A DNA stretch of 64,000 bases from the NCBI GenBank assembly GCA_902778055.1, contig CACYWL010000007.1, forward strand, positions 124,001 to 188,000, written 5' to 3'. The position numbers were made by a program, and so were the translations under genes. The number at the start of each line of letters is the position of its first letter. The stretch's first letter is position 1. Shown here in pieces: positions 31,691 to 41,174 of the stretch. The notes beneath the pieces were generated by a model. That model did not search any database. It saw nothing but the letters and a program-made list of their open reading frames with translations, and was not told the DNA's origin. The stretch is from an uncultured Eubacteriales bacterium. GTDB taxonomy: Bacteria > Bacillota > Clostridia > Christensenellales > Aristaeellaceae.

Positions 31691-33202
31691 ATGGACTGGC
31701 TGAAAATGAAAAGCGGGTCGGACGTACGGGGCAGAGCCTGCGGAGAAGGGGCAGTGATTACCCCTGCTGTGGCCTCCGCGCTTGGAATGGCCTTTGCACA
31801 GGCGCTTGCCGCCCAAAAGGGAAAGGATGTTTCCGGGATTACCATTGCCCTGGGGCGGGACAGCCGGATTACCGGGCGAGCGCTGCTGGAAGCCACCGCC
31901 GACGGAATCGTCCGGGCCGGTGCCAATGTGATGGATTTTGACATGTGCACTACTCCCGCAATGTTTATGTCCATCATTACGCCGGGGTTTCAGCCCGACG
32001 GATCCATCATGATGACGGCAAGCCACCACCCCTGGGATCGGAACGGCCTGAAATTCTTTACAGAGAAGGGCGGGATTGAGAGCCGGGACGTTGAAGCTCT
32101 GCTTCAGGCGGCGCAGTCTCTGAAGCCGGATGCACTCCCCGCAACCGGAAAGATTGAGAAGCGGGATTTCCTGCCTGTGTATATGAATCAGCTGGCGGAC
32201 CGTATCAGGCACGGAATGGGAACAGAAGATCCCAGGCCTCTGACCGGTTTGCACATCGCCGTCGATGCCGGAAACGGTGCGGGCGGTTTCTACGCGAAGC
32301 TGATGGAAAATCTGGGAGCAGACATCGGAGGAAGCCAGTTCCTTGAACCGGACGGAATGTTTCCCAATCATATCCCCAATCCCGAGAATCCCGACGCCAT
32401 CGCCAGCATTCGTGATGCAGTAAAACGAAGCGGCGCGGATCTGGGTGTCATTTTTGATACGGACTGCGACCGTGCAGCTGTCGTGGGAGAGGATGGACAG
32501 GAAATCAACCGGAATCGGCTGATCGCGCTGATCAGCGCCATTCTGCTGGAAAAGGAAAAGGGACTGACCATCGTAACGGACTCCGTTACATCCTCCGGGC
32601 TGAAAAAGTTCATTTCCTCCCGCGGAGGGGAACACTACCGTTACAAGAGGGGATACCGAAATGTGATTGACGAAGCCATCCGCCTGAACGGAGAAGGGCT
32701 GAACTGCCCCCTGGCCATCGAAACCAGCGGACATGCCGCGCTGAAGGAGAATCACTTCCTGGATGATGGGATGTACCTTGTCACAGTTCTGATCGTCAAG
32801 GCCATTCAGCTGAAGCAGCAGGGAAAAACCCTCGGATCGCTGATCGCAGACCTTGAGGAGCCTGTTGAGAGCACGGAAATCAGACTGAACATCACGGAGG
32901 AAGATTTCCGGAAGAAAGGAACGGAAGCGATTGAGCGAGTCACGTCTGCAGCCAGGCAGAATCCGGAATGGCACATCGCACCGGATAACCGTGAGGGGAT
33001 TCGGATTCAGTTTGATCTGGACGGGAAAGAGGATTCCGGCTGGTTCCTGCTTCGGCTGAGCGTCCATGACCCCGTTTTGCCTTTGAACTGCGAAAGCGAT
33101 GTCCCGGGCGGAGTTCAGCGCATGCTCAGGGAGCTTTACAATTCGCTTGCAGACATGAGCGGAATTGACCTGAATCCGCTGAAAAAAGCGATTGAGGATT
33201 GA
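31691..33202 (+). CDS. Phosphomannomutase/phosphoglucomutase family enzyme
   Basis: Moves phosphate between C1 and C6 of hexose phosphates. 503 residues, four-domain alpha-D-phosphohexomutase. Seen: SGSDVRG near 10, the phosphoserine loop TASHHPWDRNG near 110, the metal loop DTDCDRA near 257 (DGDxDR in most), the sugar-binding loop ETSGHAALKEN near 345 and a C-terminal phosphate loop around RISVHDPVLPLNCE-like sequence. TASHHP with a second His marks the ManB-like subgroup. It would supply mannose-1-P or glucose-1-P for surface glycans, perhaps for the double glycosyltransferase nearby. Confidence 0.92.
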   Translation: MDWLKMKSGSDVRGRACGEGAVITPAVASALGMAFAQALAAQKGKDVSGITIALGRDSRITGRALLEATADGIVRAGANVMDFDMCTTPAMFMSIITPGFQPDGSIMMTASHHPWDRNGLKFFTEKGGIESRDVEALLQAAQSLKPDALPATGKIEKRDFLPVYMNQLADRIRHGMGTEDPRPLTGLHIAVDAGNGAGGFYAKLMENLGADIGGSQFLEPDGMFPNHIPNPENPDAIASIRDAVKRSGADLGVIFDTDCDRAAVVGEDGQEINRNRLIALISAILLEKEKGLTIVTDSVTSSGLKKFISSRGGEHYRYKRGYRNVIDEAIRLNGEGLNCPLAIETSGHAALKENHFLDDGMYLVTVLIVKAIQLKQQGKTLGSLIADLEEPVESTEIRLNITEEDFRKKGTEAIERVTSAARQNPEWHIAPDNREGIRIQFDLDGKEDSGWFLLRLSVHDPVLPLNCESDVPGGVQRMLRELYNSLADMSGIDLNPLKKAIED

Positions 33203-33346
33203 CATAACCGGAGGTTTCTGTTCCCTCGATCAATGATCCCTCAGGAATCATTCCCGGGCGCGTTCTGCCCGATGATCACGCATGGATCACGGGGCGGCCG
33301 CTGCAGAACAGAGCATTCATGATCAATTGGATGGAGACACAGATAC

Positions 33347-34189
33347 ATGGAGATCAACTGGTACCCCGGTCACATGGCCAAAACCAGACGGCTGCTGAGC
33401 GATCAGATCGGCAAGGCTGATCTGATTATAGAACTGTGCGACGCCAGGCTCCCGTACTCCAGCCGGAATCCGGATCTGGACAGAATGATTCAAGGGAAGA
33501 AAAGGATCCTTCTGTTAAACAAGGCGGATCTGGCCGACCCGGAGCTGAGCCGCCGATGGCTGCATTATTTCCGCGGAAAAGGGCTGAACACGGCCCTGAT
33601 CCAGGCTACCGGCCTCAAAGCGAAGGATGCCCTGACAGCCATTGAAAAAGCTACTAGGGAAATCGTTGAAAAAGCCGCGGCCCGAGGAATCCGGAAGACG
33701 GTGAGGGCTATGGTGGTTGGCGTGCCCAATGTCGGCAAAAGCACCTATATCAATCGTCTGCATGGCGGAAACATCGCCAAAACCGGGGATCGGCCCGGCG
33801 TCACCAGAAACACCCAGTGGATCAGGATCACGCCTTATCTGGAACTGATGGATACTCCGGGACTGCTCTGGCCGCGGCTGGATGACCAGCTCGCCGCCCG
33901 CAGGCTGAGCTACCTGGGCACCATCAAGGATGATGTGCTGAACCTGGACAGTCTGGCGATGTCCCTGCTGGAGGATCTTGCGGATATTGTACCGCAAAAA
34001 ATGTCGGAGCGTTTTCATATCGAAGACACTTCGCTTCGCGGGATTGAACTGCTGGATGCTGTCTGCCGCGGTCGCGGTTTCCTCCTGAAAGGAAACGAAA
34101 TGGACTATGACCGCTGCTGCAGCGTGGTGCTGGATGAATTCAGGGGCGGAAAGCTTGGGCGGATCACGCTGGAAGCGCCTAAAGAATGA
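33347..34189 (+). CDS. rbgA: Ribosome biogenesis GTPase RbgA (YlqF)
   Basis: Late 50S assembly factor. 280 residues with circularly permuted GTPase motifs: G4 LLNKADL near 57, then G1 GVPNVGKST near 127, and G3 DTPG near 172. Begins INWYPGHMAKTRR, the family hallmark. In many Bacillota it lies directly after rplS; here the DUF2461 and hexomutase genes have come between. The 144 bases upstream hold no gene and no clear promoter. Confidence 0.96.
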   Translation: MEINWYPGHMAKTRRLLSDQIGKADLIIELCDARLPYSSRNPDLDRMIQGKKRILLLNKADLADPELSRRWLHYFRGKGLNTALIQATGLKAKDALTAIEKATREIVEKAAARGIRKTVRAMVVGVPNVGKSTYINRLHGGNIAKTGDRPGVTRNTQWIRITPYLELMDTPGLLWPRLDDQLAARRLSYLGTIKDDVLNLDSLAMSLLEDLADIVPQKMSERFHIEDTSLRGIELLDAVCRGRGFLLKGNEMDYDRCCSVVLDEFRGGKLGRITLEAPKE

Positions 34190-34227
34190 CGCTGCTTTGA
34201 ACCTGGAAATACGCTGAGGGAAAGAAC

Positions 34228-34872
34228 ATGAACAGAATCAACCGGGCGGAAAAAGCGAAGCAGCTGATGGCGTTTGACGCGCAGTACACAGGTATCATCG
34301 CGGGAATCGACGAAGTCGGGCGGGGCCCCCTGGCCGGAGATGTAGTTACCGCATGCGTCGTCATGCCGAAGGAACCTGTACTGATCTGGGTCGATGACAG
34401 CAAGAAGCTGAGTGAAACCCGGAGAGAGCTTGTATATGAAGAAATCATGCAGCACGCTCTGTATGTCGGAATCGGCAGATGCAGCCCCGCCGACATTGAC
34501 CGCATCAACATTCTGGAAGCAACCAGGGAAGCTATGCGCAGGGCGGCGGCCGAAGTCCCTGCGGACATCTTTCTGATTGATGCGGTGAAAGGGCTTGGAT
34601 TGAGGGGACAGGAAATTCCCATGATCAGGGGAGACGCTGTCTCATACGCCATCGCGGCTGCCAGCATCGTCGCAAAAGTGACCCGGGACCGGGAAATGAG
34701 GCAGTTGGACAGCCTGTATCCCCAATACGGTTTCGCCCGGAACAAGGGATACGGCACGGCGGAGCACATCGAAGCTCTGAAAAAATACGGGCCATGCGAG
34801 ATTCACCGGAAAACCTTTATCGGGCACTTTCTTCAGGCAAATCAGGATCAGCCCCTCCCGGGCGGAGGGTAA
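34228..34872 (+). CDS. rnhB: Ribonuclease HII
   Basis: Removes ribonucleotides from DNA and RNA of hybrids. 214 residues. GIDEVGRGPLAGDVV near 28 holds two of the acidic catalytic residues, VDDSKKLSE near 62, the third acid in FLIDAVKGL near 115, and ASIVAKVTRDREM near 150. Follows rbgA by 38 bases, the order usual in Clostridia. Confidence 0.96.
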   Translation: MNRINRAEKAKQLMAFDAQYTGIIAGIDEVGRGPLAGDVVTACVVMPKEPVLIWVDDSKKLSETRRELVYEEIMQHALYVGIGRCSPADIDRINILEATREAMRRAAAEVPADIFLIDAVKGLGLRGQEIPMIRGDAVSYAIAAASIVAKVTRDREMRQLDSLYPQYGFARNKGYGTAEHIEALKKYGPCEIHRKTFIGHFLQANQDQPLPGGG

Positions 34873-34904
34873 GAGCGGACAGGGAAGCGGAACGGGTTTC
34901 TGTT

Positions 34905-35273
34905 ATGAAAAAAGCAACGTATGAAACCGGTCTGGAAGGCGAGGATATTGCCGAACAGTACCTGGTGAACCTGGGGTTTCGGACGATTGAAAAAAGGCAC
35001 CGTGAGAAGACCGGAGAGATAGACCTGATCATGGAGGAAGGGAAGACACTTGTTTTTGTCGAAGTGAAGGCCCGATTCTCAGAGGGCCGCGCCGGCGAGG
35101 GGCTCAGGTCCGTCACCCCTTCAAAACAGAAAAAGATTACCCGCACGGCCACCCTCTATCTGATGAAGCACGGATGGCTGAGGCGGGATATACGGTTCGA
35201 TGTGATTGAGGTCCGGGCGGATGGGGTCACCCACATTCCCAACGCCTTCCAGCCCGGAGGCATGATTTTTTGA
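34905..35273 (+). CDS. YraN family (UPF0102) nuclease-like protein
   Basis: 122 residues from ATG 34905, the usual family length. Restriction-endonuclease-like fold: GLEGEDIAEQYL near 10, REKTGEIDLIMEEGKTLVFVEVKAR (about 37-61) with the E-x-D and E-V-K catalytic pattern. Its role is uncertain; gene order beside rnhB, comM and dprA suggests DNA processing. It follows rnhB by 32 bases. Confidence 0.92.
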   Translation: MKKATYETGLEGEDIAEQYLVNLGFRTIEKRHREKTGEIDLIMEEGKTLVFVEVKARFSEGRAGEGLRSVTPSKQKKITRTATLYLMKHGWLRRDIRFDVIEVRADGVTHIPNAFQPGGMIF

Positions 35274-35368
35274 ATGCAGTCCGCCGTCTGACCGGCCGAA
35301 GAACATGCCCGGAGAGGCGTGCATAACGGGACCATCAGCTATTGTATCCGCCGAGAGGAGAAGGAATA

Positions 35369-38300
35369 TTGAAAATACATCCGATTCTGTTCAGGAAAAG
35401 CAACCGGAACCGCCCCCGGAAGAGGTGGGGCAGAGGACTGCTCTTTCCCTGTGTTTCGCCGGCCGCGGCACTTGCGGCTGCTCTTTTGCTGATGACGTTC
35501 TTCTCCGGCGCGGCATGCGCGGAAAACCTTCTGGAAAACGGCAGCTTTGAGGAGCTGGATGAAAAGGGTCTTCCGACGGGGTGGGAAACGGACGCCTATG
35601 TCCTGGAAGCGGGATATACCGCTTTTTCCGTCTGGGATGAAGATGCCGTGGACGGGGAGCATTCCGTCCTGATACGAAATATCGGTGATAATGATGCGCG
35701 CTTCTGCCAGACGGTCGAGGTGGAACCGGAAAGCCTGTATTGCTTCAGCGGGTACATTCGCACGGAAGAGGTTGAGGGGGGACGTGGCGCCAACCTGAGC
35801 ATCGAGGGTCTTTATGCCTTCAGCGAAAGCGTTTTCGATACCTCCGACGGCTGGGAGTACATTGAGTGGTATGGTGAGACCGGGGAAGAACAGGAATATG
35901 TGACCCTCTTTGCCCGGCTGGGAGGATACAGCGGAGAAAGCCGGGGACGTGCCTGGTTCGACGATCTGAGGCTGGAAAAGGTTTCCGCCGTACCCGGAAG
36001 TCAGATCGCTGACAGGTGGTATCATGAGGAAAAGGTAAATTACTATGACGAGAACGAGGAGGCGGATGCCGGTTCCTCCGCTTCTCCTGCGTGGCCCCGC
36101 CTGATCCTGCTGTCACTGTTTTATACGGTTGCCGCCATCCTGACGGTCCAGTGGCTTGCCCGCAGAAAAGAAGAGCCCGGAATGAAGAAAGACCGGCGCT
36201 GGATCCTCTGGTGCGGCCTGGGACTTGCTCTGATCCTGAGGCTGGTGATCAGCTATTATGTTACGGGATACATGGTTGACGTCAACTGCTTCTCGTCCTG
36301 GGGAGCAACCATGGCTCAATACGGTCCCGCGGGCTTTTACCCGGAAACCAATTTCTGCGACTATCCTCCGGCCTACACTTATGTTCTGGGCATTAATTCA
36401 TTGATTATTCAGGCGATTCCCGGCATCAGCAGCGGGATGACGCGGGTCGTGCAGCGGTTTTTCCCCTCTGTCTGCGATCTTCTTGCCTGCATCGTGCTGG
36501 ACCGTTTTTTCCGCAAGCACAGGCCGGAAATCCCTTCTGCCCGAAGAACCGCTGTTCTGCTTCTTTTCGCCTTCCATCCTTCGAACATACTGAACAGTGC
36601 CGCATGGGGGCAGATGGACAGCGCCCTGAGCCTTCTGATCCTGCTGGTTGCGATTTACGCGATCGAAGAAAAATGGGAGATCTGTCTGCCCTGCTATATG
36701 CTCGCGGTGCTGGTAAAGCCTCAGGCCCTGATGCTGGGCTTTCTGGGGCTGGCCGCGCTGATCCTCTGCTGGATCCGGAAGAAGGATTGCCGGAAGGGAA
36801 TTCTCCGGGGATGCCTGATGGCGGTCGGAGTGCTGCTTGCCGTTGTTGTTCCCTTTTCCCTGAGGCAGGATCCCTTCTGGATTGTCAGTCAGTATGCCGG
36901 AACGCTTGCATCCTATCCCTACGCCAGTGTCAACACCGCCAACTTTTACTACCTGATGAACGGGAACTGGAGCGGGATTGACAAGGCGGCTCCGGTCATG
37001 ACGCATCTTATCCTGGCTGCTCTTACGGCCGGATACGGCGTCTGGTGGTATGTGCGGGGGCGGAGGTTCTTCCCCTGTGTCTGGGCAGAAAGTACGGCGG
37101 CCGGGGTCGGATGTGCCTGGTATCTCTTCTGTGCCTTTTCCGGAGCAAGCTGGGGCATGGCGGGAACTGCAGCCATGGTCATGGCCTTCGTGATCGTTCT
37201 GAGCCTGTATATCCGAAAAGGAGATATCCGGTTCCTTCCTTATACCGGGGGCCTGCTTTTCCTGATCCTGTACGTCTTCGGGATCAAAATGCATGAAAGA
37301 TACATTTTCCCGGCCTTCCTGCTTTTCGCACTGGCCTATGGCCTGCGTCGGGACCGTCGTATCCTTACGCTTTTTCTGACCGTCACCTGCACGGCATTCA
37401 TCAATGAAGGCATCGTGCTGGACAACAGCATCCGGCTCGGATCCTCCCTGGGGCATCTGAACTCCGACACGGAAATCCTGGCGATGATTCTCAGTTCGGT
37501 CAACTGCCTGGCAACCGTTTATGCCGTCTTCCTTGGCATTGATCTGTGTGTTTCCGAAAGAGAATCGGTCCCGGTGGCCCGATGGCTGCACGATTCGGTT
37601 TCGGATAACAGGCTCCATTGGAAAAGAAAGGATACGGCCATTCTGGCCGGGATCCTCGGGCTCTATTCCATTCTCTCCTTTGGGACCCTGGGAAGTACAA
37701 AGGCTCCGCAGACGGCCTGGACCTCCTCTGACTTTACGGAAAAACTGGTCATCGACCTTGGTGAGGAACGGGAGAGCTTTAATATGCTCTACTTCTGCAG
37801 GGTCAGCCGCTATGACTTCAGCGTCGCCGTCAGCCGTGACGGAGAAAACTGGGAAGAGGATGTCTGGGCCCAGATGGATCAGGGGCAGTGCTGGAAGTGG
37901 AAATATGTCACGGACAGCACGGACAGGGGCGACGGGACCCGAAGCTACGGGAGCAGCAGACACTGGTTCAGCGGACGCTATGTTCGCATTACGGCGCATC
38001 AGATTAACCTCAGCCTCTGCGAAGTCATTTTCAGGGATGAGAACGGCCGGATTCTGCCCGTTGCGGGCATCACCCGGCTGGAAGGCGATCCCGAAAGCGA
38101 GCTTTACAGCGACCCTCGGAATGCCATCGACGAACAGGACACGCTGGAAGCCATGCCCGTATACTTCTCCACTTCCGAAGATGCCTCCGAAGGCGAGGCG
38201 AACCCCCGCACGGCCCAGCCCTCCTGGTGGAACTCCACTTATTTTGACGAGATCTATCACGCGCGAACCGCGTGGGAGTTCCTGACTTCGGGAACCCCCT

Positions 38301-39544
38301 ATGAAACGAGCCATCCGCCGCTGGGGAAGGTTCTGATGAGCTGGGGAGTTGCTCTCTTCGGAATGACTCCCTTTGGGTGGCGTTTTGCCGGAGCCGCTGC
38401 CGGGGTAGCCATGCTTGCGGTTCTGTACCTGATCGTCAAGCAGATGACCAAGAAAACCGTTATGGCCGGATTTGCCTGCGGGCTGTTCGCGCTGGACTGC
38501 ATGCATCTGACCCAGACACAGATCGCCACCATCGACAGCTTTCCGGTCCTTTTCATCCTGCTGGCCTTCTTCTTTATGCTGCGTTTCCTTCAGACCGACT
38601 GGAAGACTGCAAAAAGAAGCAGAGTCCTGACGGATCTGGGGTTAAGCGGATTCAGCATGGGACTGGCCATTGCCAGCAAGTGGATTGGCATCTATGCCGG
38701 AGCGGGGCTTGCCGTACTTTTCTTCTGGCACGGTTTTCGCGTGTGCAGGCAGGATGAAAGGGAAAGACGCGCCGGGGCTGCGGGCCCGGAAAGCAGTCCA
38801 GGGGAAAGCGCCCTTCGAATCTATCTCGGATACTGTCTGTGGTGCATTCTTTTCTTTATCGCAGTGCCGGCCGGGATCTACCTGGTCAGCTATCTTCCGT
38901 ATTTTGCCTACAGGCATTTTACGCATATCGGAGACTACCTTCAGGCGGTTCTCAACAGTCAGCAGGGGATGCTGAATTATCATTCCACGCCCGGGCTGGG
39001 GATGGATCATCCCTTCTATTCTCCCTGGTATGAATGGCCGATTATCGGAAAGCCCATGTTCTACTCTACCAAGCAGTATATTTACAACGATGAACTGAGT
39101 TTCAGCATCTTCTGTTTCGGAAACCCGGTCATCTGGTGGGCCGGTATCCCGGCCATGATCACAGCCGCGTGGATGTGGATCCGAAACCGGGAGGAAAGCA
39201 TCCAGGCACAGGCAGTCGGACAGGGTTCGGTTTTTTCCACGCTGGATACAAATCTGGTATTCCTTCTGATTGGGTTCCTGGCGCAGTATCTCCCCTGGAC
39301 GCTCGTTCCCAGAGGCACCTACATTTATCACTATTTCGCAAGCGTGCCTTTTCTGATCATCGCGATCACCCTGGGCGCGGAACAGCTTCTGGCAAAGCAT
39401 TCCCGTACGGGCAAAGTCTTTATCACCGTTTTCTTGGCGCTGGCTTTTGCCGCTTTTATCCTGTTCTTCCCCTATGTAACCGGAATTCTTGCTCCGGTTT
39501 CCTGGCTTGACGCCGGAAAGCTCTTCCTGCATATCTGGTATTGA
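35369..39544 (+). CDS. Giant double glycosyltransferase (GT-C module plus PMT/GT39 module)
   Basis: 1391 residues from TTG 35369 with AGGAGAAGG upstream. Order: signal-anchor (about 25-48); an extracytoplasmic beta domain like a carbohydrate-binding module (about 50-215, NLLENGSFEELDEKGLPTGW); a first multi-span GT-C region (about 230-760) with VDVNCFSSWGATMAQYG and NFCDYPPAYTYVLG; a second beta domain resembling discoidin/F5-8C (about 775-930, FSGRYVRITAHQINLSLCEV); and a second multi-span region (about 955-1391) of the protein-O-mannosyltransferase family with FDEIYHARTAWEFL (acidic pair) and ETSHPPLGKVLMSWG. It probably transfers sugars from lipid-phosphate donors on the outer face. It sits inside a conserved housekeeping cluster. 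Confidence 0.85.
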   Translation: MKIHPILFRKSNRNRPRKRWGRGLLFPCVSPAAALAAALLLMTFFSGAACAENLLENGSFEELDEKGLPTGWETDAYVLEAGYTAFSVWDEDAVDGEHSVLIRNIGDNDARFCQTVEVEPESLYCFSGYIRTEEVEGGRGANLSIEGLYAFSESVFDTSDGWEYIEWYGETGEEQEYVTLFARLGGYSGESRGRAWFDDLRLEKVSAVPGSQIADRWYHEEKVNYYDENEEADAGSSASPAWPRLILLSLFYTVAAILTVQWLARRKEEPGMKKDRRWILWCGLGLALILRLVISYYVTGYMVDVNCFSSWGATMAQYGPAGFYPETNFCDYPPAYTYVLGINSLIIQAIPGISSGMTRVVQRFFPSVCDLLACIVLDRFFRKHRPEIPSARRTAVLLLFAFHPSNILNSAAWGQMDSALSLLILLVAIYAIEEKWEICLPCYMLAVLVKPQALMLGFLGLAALILCWIRKKDCRKGILRGCLMAVGVLLAVVVPFSLRQDPFWIVSQYAGTLASYPYASVNTANFYYLMNGNWSGIDKAAPVMTHLILAALTAGYGVWWYVRGRRFFPCVWAESTAAGVGCAWYLFCAFSGASWGMAGTAAMVMAFVIVLSLYIRKGDIRFLPYTGGLLFLILYVFGIKMHERYIFPAFLLFALAYGLRRDRRILTLFLTVTCTAFINEGIVLDNSIRLGSSLGHLNSDTEILAMILSSVNCLATVYAVFLGIDLCVSERESVPVARWLHDSVSDNRLHWKRKDTAILAGILGLYSILSFGTLGSTKAPQTAWTSSDFTEKLVIDLGEERESFNMLYFCRVSRYDFSVAVSRDGENWEEDVWAQMDQGQCWKWKYVTDSTDRGDGTRSYGSSRHWFSGRYVRITAHQINLSLCEVIFRDENGRILPVAGITRLEGDPESELYSDPRNAIDEQDTLEAMPVYFSTSEDASEGEANPRTAQPSWWNSTYFDEIYHARTAWEFLTSGTPYETSHPPLGKVLMSWGVALFGMTPFGWRFAGAAAGVAMLAVLYLIVKQMTKKTVMAGFACGLFALDCMHLTQTQIATIDSFPVLFILLAFFFMLRFLQTDWKTAKRSRVLTDLGLSGFSMGLAIASKWIGIYAGAGLAVLFFWHGFRVCRQDERERRAGAAGPESSPGESALRIYLGYCLWCILFFIAVPAGIYLVSYLPYFAYRHFTHIGDYLQAVLNSQQGMLNYHSTPGLGMDHPFYSPWYEWPIIGKPMFYSTKQYIYNDELSFSIFCFGNPVIWWAGIPAMITAAWMWIRNREESIQAQAVGQGSVFSTLDTNLVFLLIGFLAQYLPWTLVPRGTYIYHYFASVPFLIIAITLGAEQLLAKHSRTGKVFITVFLALAFAAFILFFPYVTGILAPVSWLDAGKLFLHIWY

Positions 39545-39614
39545 GGCGCTGTACAGGAGTCTGCTTTCGGCTGAGCTCCGCCCATTGAATCAACAGAAAG
39601 AGGGCAAGTCAAAA

Positions 39615-41168
39615 ATGCGAGAGATGATGGCCCGGACCTTGACCTTCGGGCTCAGCGGGGTCCGCGGTTTTCCGGTTCAGGTGGAGGTTTTTTCCACCGG
39701 AGGCATGCCCGGAATGGAAATCATCGGTCTGCCGGACGCCAGCGTTCGGGAAAGCCGGGAGCGCGTCAATGCGGCAATTCTGAACAGCGGGAAAGAGATG
39801 CCTCCCCGGCGGATCACCATCAATCTGGCTCCGGCAGATATGCGGAAGGAAGGCCCTTCCTTTGACCTGCCCATCGCCGTCGGACTGCTGGCAGCCAATA
39901 TGCAGATCTTTCCCCGGGCCGACCTGGATCTGAAGAAAACCGTCCTCTTTGGGGAACTGAGCCTGGACGGACAGATTCATCCGGTCAACGGCGCGCTGGC
40001 CATCGTGATTTCCGCCAGCGAACAGGGGCTGACTGATGTGATTCTGCCTGCGGAAAACGCGATGGAAGCGGCCTGTATTCAGGGAATGAATATCTTTCCC
40101 GCCCACAGTCTCACGGAGGTTATCGAGCATATTGAGGGAAAAAGGATAATCCCTCCGCAGGAACAGCTGGATTACGAAACGCTGAAAGCACAGCGGATCC
40201 CCTCGACAGACCTGAGTCAGGTGAAAGGTCAGCAAAGCGCCCGGAGAGCTCTGGAGGTCGCAGCTGCCGGCGGGCATAACATGCTGATGATCGGCGCTCC
40301 CGGAAGCGGAAAGACCATGCTGGCCCGGAGTCTGCCCGGAATTCTGCCTCCGCTGAGCTTCTCCGAATCCCTTGAAACCACCCGCATCTTTTCCATCGCC
40401 GGAAAACTCACGCCCGGCAGCGGGCTGATGGTCGAACGTCCCTTCTGCGCGCCGCATCACAGTGCTTCGGTAGCCTCCATGGTCGGAGGAGGTTCGAATG
40501 CGAGCCCGGGGGAGGTCTCGCTGGCACATAACGGAGTTCTTTTTCTCGATGAGCTTCCGGAATTCAGCAGGGCAGCGCTGGAAGCCCTCCGCCAGCCCCT
40601 GGAGGACGGGGTTGTCACCGTGTCAAGGGTCCGGCGTCAGGCACAGTATCAATCCTCCTTCATGCTGATTGCAGGAATGAATCCCTGCCCCTGCGGCTAT
40701 TACGGAAGCCGTCAGCGGGAATGCCGCTGCACCCCGGTGGAGATCCGTCGGTATCTGGACCAGGTTTCAGGTCCGCTGCTGGACAGAATCGACATTCAGG
40801 TGGAGGTGGACACGGTGCCGGTTCAGGAAATCCGCGCCTCCAAACCCGCGGAAAGCTCCGCTCAGGTGGCGGAACGGGTGGCTCTGGCCCGACGGATTCA
40901 GCAGGAGCGGTATCGCCAAACTCCTTTTCACTGCAACGCTCAGCTTGATAATGCGGGCATTCGGCAGTACTGCAGGCTGTCTCCGGATGCAGAAAGCCTG
41001 CTGAATCTGGCGGTTGAGCGCATGAATCTGAGCATGCGGGCTTATCACCGGGTCATCAAGGTGGCCAGAACAATCGCTGACCTGCAGCAGGAGGAGAAGA
41101 TCGGAACCGCGGAAATTGCGGAGGCGATTCAGTACCGTGAGCTGGACCAGAAATACTGGAGAGGTTAA
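39615..41168 (+). CDS. comM: YifB/ComM Mg-chelatase-like AAA ATPase
   Basis: 517 residues from ATG 39615. An N-terminal Lon-S5-like domain (VRGFPVQVEVFSTGGMPGME, IGLPDASVRESRERV) precedes a Mg-chelatase AAA core with Walker A GAPGSGKTML near 227, Walker B FLDELPEF near 315 and the family motif NPCPCGYYG near 356. The Gram-negative homologue ComM is a branch-migration helicase for integrating transformed DNA. It stands directly before dprA. Confidence 0.93.
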   Translation: MREMMARTLTFGLSGVRGFPVQVEVFSTGGMPGMEIIGLPDASVRESRERVNAAILNSGKEMPPRRITINLAPADMRKEGPSFDLPIAVGLLAANMQIFPRADLDLKKTVLFGELSLDGQIHPVNGALAIVISASEQGLTDVILPAENAMEAACIQGMNIFPAHSLTEVIEHIEGKRIIPPQEQLDYETLKAQRIPSTDLSQVKGQQSARRALEVAAAGGHNMLMIGAPGSGKTMLARSLPGILPPLSFSESLETTRIFSIAGKLTPGSGLMVERPFCAPHHSASVASMVGGGSNASPGEVSLAHNGVLFLDELPEFSRAALEALRQPLEDGVVTVSRVRRQAQYQSSFMLIAGMNPCPCGYYGSRQRECRCTPVEIRRYLDQVSGPLLDRIDIQVEVDTVPVQEIRASKPAESSAQVAERVALARRIQQERYRQTPFHCNAQLDNAGIRQYCRLSPDAESLLNLAVERMNLSMRAYHRVIKVARTIADLQQEEKIGTAEIAEAIQYRELDQKYWRG

Positions 41169-41174
41169 GGAAAG

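Noticed and set aside
33203..33346. Possible regulatory RNA before rbgA
   Set aside because: Some short inverted repeats around GATCA but no stable hairpin with a T run and no known motif.
36398..38506. Minus-strand open frame of 702 codons
   Set aside because: Antisense to the membrane glycosyltransferase; rich in Gly/Pro/His/Gln as expected of an antisense reading, no ribosome site or motif.
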